Of a stretch of 64,000 bases of DNA, positions 33,715 through 44,214 are shown one piece after another. The translations under genes were made by a program, and so were the position numbers. Every line of letters starts with the position of its first letter. The first letter of the stretch is position 1. The notes under the pieces were generated by a model, which saw only the letters and a program-made list of their open reading frames with translations, did not search any database and was not told the DNA's origin. The stretch comes from Lepas anatifera. Taxonomy: Eukaryota > Arthropoda > Thecostraca > Lepadidae. Where the stretch lies: NCBI GenBank assembly GCA_034440635.1, contig JAOTON010001669.1, positions 2,422,501-2,486,500 on the forward strand. The letters run 5' to 3'.

Positions 33715-34016
33715 GCCCGCCTCCAACAGCAAGCGCAGATCACCGGATGTGACGTCACACCTCGTAGCATATAACATGGGAAAATCAAATGATTAAATGT
33801 CCAAATGTTTGCAAAAAGAGGCCCAGAATCGAAGAAGAAATGTTTATTTGTTGCATTTGGGATAAACTTGATTGCTGTGTATTCTCACAAATTCGTAAGC
33901 AGGCAGTGCCATTAGCAGCAGTTTGACAGACGTTCCAAAGGTGAAGGAATTCCTCCACGCCCGTGTGACGTCACTCAGGCGTGGAGGAATCCCTCTTGAA
34001 CGTAGCTTTTAGTAAA
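33715..34016 (+). repeat. Dispersed repeat with CRE-containing hairpin (copy 1)
   Basis: This block is the reverse complement of 47045-47342. Shared words include TTTGGGATAAAC, GGCAGTGCCATTAG and the CCGGATGTGACGTCACA region at one side. It ends in a perfect 13-bp stem (ATTCCTCCACGCC at 33949-33961 with GGCGTGGAGGAAT at 33978-33990) whose 16-base loop contains the palindrome TGACGTCA. Confidence 0.8.
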
Positions 34017-34032
34017 GGTACCTTGATGTCAT

Positions 34033-34343
34033 TAGCCCTGTTCCACCTGTCAGCACAGTTTTGTCAGCAGCACCTCTAACCTCTCCTCCAGAAAAGTAAC
34101 ATCAGTGCCATAATCGCCTCTTGTTTGTGCTAAGCAAAGGGAACTTAATCCTTTATTCAATTAAAAAATATTAGGCTGCCGCTTCGTGCACTTACTATTT
34201 TTCATCAGCACAAACAGCAGGCCATCAGCCCGTAAAACCTCTAGAACTAGTTCCCGGGGAGAGGCTACAATCCTGTGACGTAGGCGCAACGCGGCCCGCT
34301 GATTGGTGCTGACAAAACTGTGCTGACAGCTGGAACAGGGCTA
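34033..34343. mobile_element. 307-bp MITE with ~37-bp TIRs and TA duplication
   Basis: TA at 34033-34034 is followed by GCCCTGTTCCACCTGTCAGC. The right end is its inverse with one change, ending GGAACAGGGC before TA at 34342-34343. The arms extend about 37 bp each (through CACAGTTTTGTCAGCA). TA duplication with GC-type ends suggests a Tc1/mariner-like MITE; the superfamily is an inference. Confidence 0.75.
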
Positions 34344-34454
34344 ATGTGCCGTGCGTGTTGCTGGAGGGGCATTGCGCTGGGGGCTGGACTTTAAGATAGG
34401 CTTGCAAATAATACACATAACTGGACCAAGCATACACTAGTTAGTAGTTACCTA

Positions 34455-34676
34455 CATCTACTAAGTAGATATAGGTAAGATACAGGACTTCATTTCCTGG
34501 GGACTTTGGGGCTCGAGCTTCCCTCGCCAATGCCTCGGAATAGACTCGCTATGCAATTTCTATAGGCACTTGGCACTGTTACTATAGACATTTGAAACTG
34601 TACACAGGCGTAATGACACAGTTCAGGGGTGCTTGAGCCCCCCCCTACCCCCCTTGCATCTGCCATTTCATCTACT
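34455..34676. mobile_element. Degenerate hAT-type MITE with 8-bp duplication
   Basis: CATCTACT occurs at 34455-34462 and 34669-34676. The interior GGGGCTCGAGCTTCC and CCAATGCCTCGG, and the end TTGCATCTGCCATT, match the 16893 and 32781 elements. The ends are worn, so it is probably an older copy. Confidence 0.65.
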
Positions 34677-34850
34677 TAGCCTAATCTTCCACCCAAACCT
34701 AGGGTAATGGAGAATAGACACTCCAAACTTTGTGCTGCCATATTTAAAAAAAATCCAGAGGCCACTTACAAGTGCACTCTAAAAGGTACAAAGCACATTT
34801 TCCAGGGCGCAAGAATCTATAATGCTGAATTGGACCCCCAGGCGGTGATG

Positions 34851-35288
34851 GGTTATTGGCACGATATTTCAATATTTGCGTCTGTTATTGACATGATATT
34901 CCATCATCCAGAGTCTGTTATTGACACAATGTTTCTATCCTGCGTCTGTTATTGACGCGATATTTTATCGTGCTCGTCTGTTATTGGCACAATATTTCAA
35001 TACTCTGCGTCTGTTATTGACACGATATGCCATTATCCTGCGTCTGTTATTGACGCGATATTTTATTATTCTGGGTCTGTTATTGACACGATATCTTTAT
35101 CCTGCGTCTGTTATTGACGCAATATTTTATTATTCTGGGTCTGTTATTGACACGATATTTAATTATCCTGCGTCTGTTATTGGTACGATATTTCAATATC
35201 CTGCGTTGGCTATTGATTCGATATTTCAATATCCTGCGTCTGTTATGTACACCAGATTTTAATATCCTGCGTCTGTTATGGACACGAT
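34851..35288 (+). repeat. 33-bp minisatellite, about 13 units, resuming at 41871
   Basis: The unit is CGTCTGTTATTGACACGATA then TTTCAATATCCTG, period 33-34. It stops abruptly at 35288 and resumes at 41871-41915 (GACACGATATTTCATT, then another CGTCTGTTATTGA). The 6.6 kb between is an inserted element. Translations give a repeated LLLTRY motif, not a gene. Confidence 0.9.
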
Positions 35289-36079
35289 CATAGGCGTAGG
35301 AACCGGGGGGGCCAGGGGGCCACTGGCCCCCACTTTTGAGTGATGGGCCCCCGCAACGGAGATAAGAATATCAAGAACTGTAATATCAAGCAAGAAACTC
35401 TAACTGGCCCGATAGCTTGCCCCGGAACTCCGTCAAACTTACCTGTACCCCTAAACTAAGTTGAGGTCCTATGAGTCGATTTTAAGGTCCCCTGAGCTTC
35501 TGGGGGCCCCTGAACTGGTCTCTGATGCCATACGAGCTGATCTGGGCTCCTTGAGCTGAACTGAGCGCCCCTGAGGTGGTTTGGGCAGTTCTAGGATGCC
35601 TAAACTGAGCTAGGAGCCGTGACCTTGAACAGGGCCCTGTGAGTTGGCCAGGCCCTATATCCACCGACCTGGGGGGGCCCCTGAGCTGAGCTGGGACCGT
35701 AAAGTTAATATTGTCCCTTGTGCTAATCTGGATCCCCTGTGATGCACAGAAGACCCTAAACTTATCTGAGGCCCCTGCACAGTAATAGGGCCCCTGTCTT
35801 GAAATTGGGTTGTAAGCTTTAATTGAAACCCTGAACTATTCTGAAACCCCATATATACCGACAAGGGGCCCCTGGATGATCCGGGCCCTTAAGCTTATCT
35901 GGTCATCAGAGCTAATATTGGCCTCTGTGTTGAACTGAGAGCCCCTGAGATGGTCTGGGACCCCCTATAAGGCTTTACAGCCACTGACCACTGAGCTTGA
36001 ATGGGCCCCTTGAGATGTTCTGACAAGGGCGTAGCCAGGGGAGGAGGGTCCCTGGGGTCCGCGGACCCCCTTGGGCTGA

Positions 36080-38140
36080 CCTTATGCACTAAAAACACGA
36101 CCATTGATCTCGGGGGCCCCTGAGCTTGGTCTCGGGGGCCCTCCGAGCTTGGTCTCAGGAGGCCCCCGATAATCGGTATCGAGGGCTCCAGAATACCGAA
36201 TATTGATCTTGGGGGACCCTTAGGTTCAGTCTCAGGGGGTCCCGAGCTTGGCCTCAGGGCCCCCGAGCTTGGTCTCAGGGGCCCCGAGCTTGGTCTCAGG
36301 GCCCCCGAGCTTAGTCTCAGGGGACCCCCGAGCTTGGTCTCAGGGGTGCCCCCAAGATTGGTCTCAGGCCCCCCTCTCCCCGAGCTTAGTGTCAGGAGGC
36401 CCTCGAGCTTTGGTCTCAGGGGGCATCCGAGGGTATCGGATGCATAAGGCTGACCGTATGCACTGGAAAACACCAGCATTGGTCTCGGAAGCCCCTGATC
36501 TTGATCTCAGGGGCTCCCGAGCTTGGTCTCAGGGGACACCCGATCATCGGTATCGAGGGCTCTGGAATACCGAGCATTGATCTCGGGGGCCCCTGAGCTT
36601 AGTCTCAGGGGCCCCCGAGCTTGATCTCACGGGCTTTCCGAGCTTGGTCTCAGGGGGGCCCCCGATCATCGGTATAGAGGGCTCTGGAATACCGGACATT
36701 GATCTCGGGGGCCCCTGAGCTTGGTCTCAGGGGCCCCCGAACTTTGTCTCAGGGGACAACCGAGCTTGGTCTCATGGACCTTTCGATGTTTGGTCTCATG
36801 GGCCTTTCGATCTTGGTCTCACGGGGTCTCGAGCTTGGTCTCAGGGAACCCCCGAGCTTGGTGTCAGGGGGCCCTCGAGCTTGGTCCCAGGGAGCATCCG
36901 AGCTTGGTCTCAGGGTCCCCTCAAGCTTGGTCTCAGGGGCCCCCGAGCTTGGTCTCAGGGGTTCAGGGCCCCCTCGGGGTGCACCCGACTATTGATATCA
37001 AGGGACTCATGAGTGAGGCACGAGCATTGATCTCATGGACGCAGAGTTTGATCTCAGGGGCCCCCAAGCCTGGGTTCAGGACCCCCGAGTATCGGCATTG
37101 AGGGACTCCAGAGTACCGAGCATTAGTCTCGGGGGGGGCTCGAAATATTGATCTTGAGGGCCCCGGAACATCGGTGTCAAGTTACTCCCGAGAAAAGCGC
37201 GAGCATGGGTCTAAGGGTGCCCCTGAGCCTGATCTAAGTGGGACCCCGAGCTTGGTCTTAGAAGCCCCCGGGCATTAGTATCAAGGGGCTCCGGAGTATT
37301 GGTCTAGGGGAGAAATTATTTTAGGGGCCTCCAAATGATGATTTCGGAGGGCCCCCGAAAGTGTGGATGCAGTGGTGTAGCCAAGGGGGCCCTAGGCGTC
37401 CGCAGACCCCCTTGGGCCAATCTGGACCACTGCAAAGAACTCTCTGATCACGGGGCCCCCAGAGTCAGTCTCAGGGGCCCCTGAAGATTTGTTCTCAGGG
37501 CGTCCCGAGTCGGCCTCAAGGTCCCCGCCCTGAGAGTCAGTCTCAAGGCCCCCGAAAGCAGATTTCGGGGGCCCCCAGAGGGTTGGTTTCAGGGGCCCCC
37601 AAAGTTGGTATCAGGGGCCCCGGGAGTCTGTCTCAGGGGAGGTGGGGGGGGGCTGAGCTAGTCTCAGGGGCCCCAGAGAGTGGTTCTCAGGGCCTCGCAA
37701 AAGTCTATTTCAGGGGGCCTCCGAGAGTCAGTCTCAGGAACGCCAAAGACTCAGTCCCAGAGGTGATTCCACCCCCCCCGGGTGTTTGTCTCAGGGACGC
37801 CCTAGAGTAAGTCTCAGAGGGCTGTTGGAAGTCATTCCCAGTCCCCCTCCCCACCCCAAAGACAGCCCCAGGGGACCCCAAGAGCTAATCTGGATGGCCA
37901 CGATAGTCAGTCTCAGCCCCCTCCCTCCAGAGTAAATCTGGGGAGGGGGGCCAATAATTAGTCTCAGAGGTGCTGCCGAATAACTAATCTCAGGAGCCCC
38001 AAGAGATTCTCAGGGGCCCCCAGTTTTGATCAAGAGGCGCCGTGAATCGGTCTCAGAGACCCCCTGAGATCTAATCAGGAGAGCGGCCGAAAATTAGCTT
38101 TGTGAGTACCGCCAAGTGTTGGTCTTAGGTGGCCCCAGAG
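36080..38140 (+). repeat. Large degenerate ~22-bp array (GAGCTTGGTCTCAGGGGCCCC)
   Basis: The core GAGCTTGGTCTCAGG followed by GGCCCCC repeats dozens of times, with point changes and small length shifts. It is most regular between 36240 and 36960 and decays after 37400. The outer element carries a cousin (GAGCTGGTCTGGGGCCCCT). GGGGCCCC parts make local palindromes. Long open frames over the array on both strands are repeat translations. Confidence 0.9.
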
Positions 38141-38547
38141 CTCGAATAAAAATTTTCAAAATCATATGCCTCGGAAAAAATGTATCTACCCCTATTGCGT
38201 ACTAAAAAAGACAAATTGGAACATGTCCATCAGGCACCATTATCGAAGGAAAGGCAAAAATTAAACTAATTTTACCATAAGAGCAAATCGAACAGGGAAT
38301 TTGGCACTTCAGTCAATTTTTAATCTATTAGCTTAACACCAATAACTACATTCCTAAATATTCTTAAATAAATAACCTTCAAATATTTTCGTAGGAAACC
38401 AGACAAACAAGGGTAATGACAGAAATCGATGAGCAAAATCCTCAAAGGAAAAATAGGTATGAAAGGTTGAAAATAACAATGACAGAGAGATCCAAGGCGA
38501 TAGATATCTCAGGCGCCTTTTGTCTTGGTAATTTGCTCGTTTACAAG

Positions 38548-39583
38548 ATAACCCTCGCCCCACCGGGGGGGGCCATCGATGGCCCCCCTAAGGTTTTTCC
38601 GGGATAGCAGAAAAACGACGAGGCGCAGCACCGCGGTTGAGGGCTCTACCTCTCACTGCATCATTTTCCCATCATCCCTGAATTTTTTACCCCGGGTCAC
38701 CCAAGGTCAGGTCACCAGACGAGGTCAACCAAGGTCACCTCACTTCACCTTTAGAGCTCTGTAAGAGCTACATTTCAAAGTCGATCGATTTGAAACTTCC
38801 TACACTTCATGACCCCTCCAGGGTCTACAAGGTGTATATCCGGGATTTTTTCGATTTCGTGCCCTGAGGTCAGGTCACGAGGCGACCTCTCCCATTGGAA
38901 AAGCATGGGGAAAAGCTATTTCATGATATAAAAGCCACAAAAATGATTGCAAATACTCAGACTGCTCCGAACAACGTTTTTTGACACCCTTTCACGGATC
39001 CCAGGGGTCATATTTGCCCTTTGACTTTTCTAAGGTCATCCAAGGTCACCAGAGGTCAAAAACAGTATTTTGACAATAACTTTTGACCTAATTGAGCTAG
39101 AGCGGTCAAACAAACACCATCGTGTTTGTCTTGTCACTGGCTTTCATTTGATATACGGCAAGGTCACTTTTTGACCTTTCGTGACCTCAGGTCATATTAG
39201 GTCACGAGGTGACCTCTGGCGGTCAAACCACTGGCGGGAGGTCTTTACATTCCACATAGCGGAAAAAGTACTGGCAATTTGCTATCAAATGTACTTTACC
39301 AGGCCTCAATAGCTCTATTGACATAAGAGTTATGCCCAGTTGGCTTAATCATTGCATATTTGAGTGAAAATAGCCGATCTTGACCTAATTTGACCTCTGG
39401 AGGTCAAACCATTGACCTGAGCACTAAAACATGCGAAGTAATTTCTTACTGAATTCACGCGAGCTTTCTATTGCACTTTGCAGATTTGCGCTAACGCCCA
39501 TATTTTCGGAGTTAGAGGGGGGGCCATCGATGGCCCCCGGTGGGGCGAAGGTAGCGCCGGACCCCCGGTGGGGCGCGGGATAA
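38548..39583 (-). mobile_element. Complete ATAA-flanked, piggyBac-like MITE
   Basis: ATAA at 38548-38551, then CCCTCGCCCCACCGG. The right end CCGGTGGGGCGCGGG precedes ATAA at 39580-39583. The 1028 bp between are the reverse-strand version of 8302-9319. Near each end is a GC-rich palindrome (GGGGGCCATCGATGGCCCCC at 38568-38587, and again near 39520). By eye about 20 AGGTCA or TGACCT words occur, where about 0.5 would be expected by chance. Subterminal tandem words include AAGGTCAGGTCACC. Confidence 0.85.
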
Positions 39584-41140
39584 CAAGGGTAAGAAAGTAA
39601 CTAGATCTCAACAGGATCTATCGACGGAATAGAGGTTATGTAGCGTTCGGGACACACTGCATGTCCTTTGTATTTTTTCGTTTTTTCCGTTTCTTTTGAA
39701 ATTTCCTGATTAAAGAGTTCATGGATTTGACACCGGGAAATAATTGCTGATCATTTCCCGTAGAAGATAATTTCTACGTACACAAAACGACTGACCTTCA
39801 ATAACTTCATGTCTGATTACCAGAGTGAATTGAGGTAGACTCGAGTGTAACATCATGTGCGCATCAACATTGAACTTCCCGAAATATGTCACAAAGCTGT
39901 TATTATAGCCACGCTACCATATAAGGTATGGGCCATCCTTAATATTTGGTGACCTTAGTTTACCAACATTTGGTCAGATCGAAAAAATCAAGCTATAAAC
40001 AAAATAAGAATAAATGAAATAAATAAATAAGAAAGGCACAGCAAAATTTCCTTCGTGTGAATGTTAAAATACTATACAAAAGAGATAGGAGATGGGCCCT
40101 GGTTACTAAGGGGACCCCCGGTCTGGGGCCCCCGACGGTAGTCGGACCCCTCCTTGGCCGAATCCTGGCTACGACACTGTGTTCTGAGACTCTATATCAG
40201 ACACCCTGGGACACCCTAAGCCTAGCTGGGGTCCTGAGCTAATCTGGGTACCCCTGTGCTTAACTGGGGCCTCTGATCTGGTATGGGGGCCCTGAACTCT
40301 TCTAAGGTCCCTGGGCTAAGCTGGGGGCCGTGAGCTTGAATGGAGCCCCTGAGCTGGTATGAGAGGGGACCCTATATCAGCCGATCTGGGCCCCTGAGCT
40401 GAGCTGGCCTGTGCTGAACAAGAGCCCTGAGCTGGTCTGGGGCCCCTGAACTGTTCTAGCGTCATTGAGCTAAGCTGGGATCCGTGAGCTTGAACAAGCC
40501 CCTTGAGCTTTTTTGAGACCCTACATAAGTCGACCTGGGGACCCCCGAGCTGAACCGGGCCCTTAAGCTAATCTGGCACCCTGTGCGAATCTGGGGCTCC
40601 ACTGTGATGAGCTTCTAGGGGTCCTGTGCTTATGTAGGGGCCCTTGATAAGCTGGTCCCGAGGCTAATGCACTGGTCTGGGCCCTTGAGCTGACTGATCT
40701 AGGTTCCTGAGCCATGGTATGGACCTTGGGGCCCTCCGAGATAATTTTGGCGGCCCCTGGGCGGCATAGGCATAGGAACCGGGGGGTCAGGGGGATACTG
40801 CCCCCCCTTTTGAGGTGGGCTCCCGCAACGTATATGCAAATATCAGCAAGTACGCTGCCTGCAGGCCCTGGAGGAGGAGCGCTTCGTTAAAAAACCAAGG
40901 CACCTACTACCCGAGTGTTTCCAAATGAGTCCCGAGAACTGGTCCCAATCAAACTCCATCCCATATCAATCCCAAAACAAAGCATGAATCGGATGCGGAC
41001 CCCGCATCAAATGCCGAGCAACAGTCGTCCCTGAGCCATTGAAAGGCGTGACGTCCTTCGATGCCAGGGTTATATGGCGTCGCCAACTCTTTCCCTGTTG
41101 GGAGGGGTTTCTTGGGAGTCAAATTGCTCCTTGCACAAGG

Positions 41141-41210
41141 AATCTGCCGTGCCTTAAACCCGGGTTGGTCGCGTGGAAAGCAAGGTTGCTAACCACTATA
41201 TCACCACGCC
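41141..41210 (-). repeat. tRNA-like SINE head fragment
   Basis: On the minus strand GGCGTGGTGATATAGTGG begins a tRNA-like unit: A-box-like TGATATAGTGG at 41193-41203, then TTAGCA, and a worn B-box-like GGGTTTAAGGC at 41151-41161. The spacing is right for Pol III promoter boxes. The B box has lost the consensus CG and no intact cloverleaf remains, so I take it as a SINE remnant and not a tRNA gene. It lies inside the outer hAT-like element. Confidence 0.55.
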
Positions 41211-41915
41211 CACACCTCCACAGCATCACAAAGCTGGCCATCAAGTAGCTACATTGCACTTGCAGTCATGCTGGAGCTCTGCATTTTAGGCATCGAAATA
41301 TAGCTAGACGTATTTATTGTGATCAGCCTTTACCTAAATAAATCTCTAATGATGGAAAGAAGGGATCCGCAACAGCCTAAATAAATGTTCCCATTTTTGC
41401 CATTAAATAAGCAAAATGTTAGTTAGGCATAGCGAATTGAGGCTGTTTGGTATCAAAGCATTGTCTGTAGTTTTCTTAACAGTTTTTAATTTTGTAAATG
41501 TGATAAAAGGGCCTAAACATCTGTAAATATAAGAAACGCACTCGTGGTAAAAAATGATTGAAATCCTCCAAAAGAGCTTAAAAATGTATTTCGTATTTTA
41601 ACAGGGTCTAGGTAAAAAAAACCAAAAAATATTTTTTGCGTTTTACTATGATTTATTAGATCATAATAGGTACAAATCAAAATCATAGGGCAAAATTTAA
41701 TTCCTCAATTTTCCATATGTTGGCATCCTAGTGTGCATGCGTGCCTTATTGACACCAAACGAGCTAACTAATTTTTTTTATAATTATGGGCTCCCATGGA
41801 CTGGGGCCCCCTTGAGGTGGGCCCCCTCTAAGGTTGGCCCCCCACTTTTCAAACCGTTCCTACGCCCCTGGACACGATATTTCATTCTCCTGCGTCTGTT
41901 ATTGAGACTTTATTA

Positions 41916-42425
41916 GAAATCGAGCGCTGACGGTAATCTCAGCATTGCCAGCGGCAGCTTCTCCTTCCAGTTGTGGTGCTTCTCCTTCTTCCAGTTGCAC
42001 CGCTCTCCCGCGGTCGTGGCCTGTTAGCGCTCAATACAGAGGTGTGAAAATCTTGTGTGATGTCCATCGCGGAAGTAAGGACCTCAAAAATGGTAGCAAG
42101 GAGTGGAGATGCGGTAGAGGGCCCATGGGTATTCATTGCCGGAGCGGCCAAATGGGAGGCCAGAACAATGTTATGAATTACGGTCAATGCCCCTAACAAA
42201 AGCCTAACCAATTACGCTGAATGTCACTTGTAAGGAGAGGAGTCGCTCTAAAAAGCATTCTAAAAGCAGGAAATTGAAAGGATCGACGCTCGGACCGCGT
42301 GTGATTTGTCGAGGTTGTTTGCACTCTCGAGGCTGCGGTGGCGCGCGCAGGTGGAGGATCGATCGTCGCTGTCGCCGTGTCGGCGTCGACGCCGGCGGTG
42401 CTGCGGCGGGCGGTCAGCTGCGGCG
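41916..42425 (+). promoter_or_regulatory. Presumed 5' flank and 5' UTR of the MANSC gene
   Basis: From about 42290 the DNA becomes strongly GC- and CpG-rich up to the start codon at 42426, as expected for a promoter-proximal region. No TATA box is evident. The left part (41939-42211) has an open frame on the minus strand with an ALTVIHNIV stretch faintly like the C-terminus of Harbinger transposases, too weak to call. Confidence 0.35.
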
Positions 42426-42668
42426 ATGGCGGCGCGTGCGGCGGCGGCGACGCTGCTGCTGTCTCTGGCTGTCGGCGTGGCGGGTGGCGGCAGTGGCACC
42501 GCCTGCCGCGACGACTTCCTCATCCGCGAGGGCACCATCATCAGGACGGTGGACTCCCGGCGGCGCGGCGCTGTGTTCCTCAACATCACCGAGGTGACGG
42601 AGACGGCGCGCTGCCTGCAGGCGTGCTGTGACCGCGCCGCCTGCAATGCCGCCATCTACGACCAGAAG
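42426..42668 (+). CDS. MANSC-domain secreted/membrane protein, exon 1
   Basis: The ATG at 42426 (context GGCGATGG) begins a signal peptide of about 26 residues (MAARAAAATLLLSLAVGVAG). The first half of a MANSC domain follows, from CRDDFLIREGTIIRTVDS to CLQACCDRAACNAAIYDQK, with cysteines at residues 27, 63, 67, 68 and 73. The CC-X4-CN(A/V)A pattern is diagnostic of MANSC, found at the N-terminus of LRP11 and HAI-1. An in-frame ATG 40 codons upstream (42306) is possible, but the hydrophobic leader follows 42426 directly. The exon ends AAG|GTGAGA, phase 0. Its continuation is at 59822, leaving a 17.15-kb intron full of mobile DNA. Confidence 0.8.
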
Positions 42669-43213
42669 GTGAGACATGGCGTCGCAGGGGAGTGCTTGAA
42701 ACAGTTTTTGTCAAGGGATGGATCTGCAAGAAACTTGTCGCGAATGATATGGGCAGATCGAGAATTTCCGATGGGATGGGTACTATGCTCTGGGGCGCCG
42801 TTGGGGCTGGGGAGGTACTGTTTGGGCGAGCGGCGCTAATTCTTCAGGTGTTAAATATCAACAGGGCGTCAAATTGCATAATGGGGGAGGGGGCACCAGT
42901 GCTCACATCCAGAGAAGCTGCAGTTCAGGGCTTGGTGGAAGGGGGTGGTTGCAGGGGCGCCGAATAGCTCGATGGGGATGAGCGCCTGTACCCTTTTTCG
43001 GCGTTGGTTGCATGAAGAATGGAAACAGTATAACACAAAAACATGTTCCGAGCGAGGAATAGCTAATGCTACAGGGGTGGATGGAGGCAGGATCGTCTGT
43101 GGGCATACTGGTGACATCGAGCGACTGTGGAGGGGGGTGAATTCCCACCGTTTTTTCCGCCCCTGGTTACCGGTTTCTGAAAAGCAGACTGAATTTGCAC
43201 ATAGGTACATGTC
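42669..43213. other. Start of MANSC intron 1, nothing recognised
   Basis: Open frames on both strands are short and without motif. No repeat with a partner in the window was seen. Confidence 0.5.
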
Positions 43214-44214
43214 TTAACCCGCGCCCCGGTGGGCCTCCGAGCCACCTTTGCCATGGTGGGGGGAAGGGTGTTCGAACACCCCCTCCCTCGAACTCGGCAC
43301 CTATGCGGGATAGCAAAAAAAGCGAACGCTGGTGGATAGCTCAAACAAATTCATGAAGAAACTGTATCAGCCAATTTTTTGCTCAAGGTCAATATTTGTG
43401 TCATAACAGGTCAAAGAAGGTGGCATGTTAGAGAAGAGTTTTTGGGGTCTAGCATCTGATAGAGTTGCAATTAGAATCAATTTTAGGCTCAGATCGCTTT
43501 CTATCGTTACGGCGAATCGAATGATGGATGATATGACTATACTAAGTCAAAACACAAAAATGGCATGACCTGAGGTCAGGTCCAGGTCACTATCTGATCT
43601 AGTATAGTCAATATGCACACCAATCGACTCGCAATAGCAATGCAAACGTAATGATATCAAAATAAAAGCTGTATCGTTATTTACTGCAAAGTTATTGACC
43701 CAAGTCTTAAAACCTGCTTAGTAGCCTCAGAGGACTTCTCAGAGGTCACACGTCAAAAATTGCAACATGAGCCTGGAAAGGGGTCCAGGATACTACTATT
43801 TTGAGAATATGAAGGTATTCTTAGCTGTATGTACACAAATACAGCCCTCCCTGTTTTCCCCATGCATTTCCACTGGAGAGGTCATGATCTGTATCTGAAC
43901 CTAGGTCACCGACATAAAAGATACCCGGAATATGTTTTGCAGCACTCGGTGTGCCCATTAGATGAGATGAGTGCCAATTGGATATATTAACCCTATTCTT
44001 ACTTGTGCTATCTTAAACTTGTTTGGGGTGAGGTCACTTGACTTGCACTGGTGACCTGACCTGAGATGACCTAACCTCAATATTTTGGTAATATTTGCAC
44101 AATTACTCAAGGACATGGTGTAACAAGTACAGCGGCGCTTCGCGCCGCCGATTTTTGATGCCGCCGGAAAATCCCGAGAGGGTGTTCGAACATCCCCACC
44201 GGGGTGAGGGTTAA
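43214..44214 (-). mobile_element. Complete TTAA-flanked, piggyBac-like MITE
   Basis: TTAA at 43214-43217, then CCCGCGCCCCGGTGGG. The right end CCCACCGGGGTGAGGG precedes TTAA at 44211-44214. The element is 993 bp, non-coding and GGTCA-rich. It is related to the 20850 copy in reverse orientation (shared CATGCATTTCCACTGG and CACCGACAT-type words near 43865). It lies in intron 1 of the MANSC gene. Confidence 0.85.

Larger units (their letters stand above)
36016..40187. mobile_element. Inner hAT-like element, 4.16 kb, perfect 8-bp duplication
   Basis: The element runs 36024-40179. Left end CAAGGGCGTAGCCAGG; right end CCTGGCTACGACACTG. TGTTCTGA flanks both sides (36016-36023 and 40180-40187). It contains a 2-kb ~22-bp array, a second left-end-like sequence at 37370 (CAGTGGTGTAGCCAAGG, then CCGCAGACCCCCTTGGG as after the first end), and a complete ATAA-flanked MITE at 38552-39579. 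No coding capacity was recognised. Confidence 0.85.
35281..41878. mobile_element. Outer hAT-like element, 6.58 kb with nested insertions
   Basis: The element runs 35289-41870. Left end CATAGGCGTAGGAACC; right end CGTTCCTACGCCCCTG, inverses with 13 of 16 matching. GACACGAT is at 35281-35288 and 41871-41878. That word is also part of the 33-bp unit, so the array simply continues across the insertion. No transposase is seen. The own sequence is 35289-36023 plus 40180-41870 and carries a degenerate ~22-bp array (GGCCCCTGAGCTGATCTGG-like). A second left-end-like sequence (CATAGGCATAGGAACC) occurs at 40765. A second hAT-like element is inserted at 36024-40179. Confidence 0.8.

Noticed and set aside
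35895..36479. 194-residue open frame with repeated LSSGALRPSS-like units
   Set aside because: Translation of the ~22-bp array inside the hAT-like elements.
40765..41870. A separate 1.1-kb hAT-like element using the second left end at 40765
   Set aside because: The left flank (CTGGGCGG) does not match GACACGAT after the right end, whereas the flank at 35281 does.
41939..42211. Minus-strand frame with ALTVIHNIV, faintly Harbinger-nuclease-like
   Set aside because: The match is a few residues at one motif only. Catalytic residues are not identifiable.
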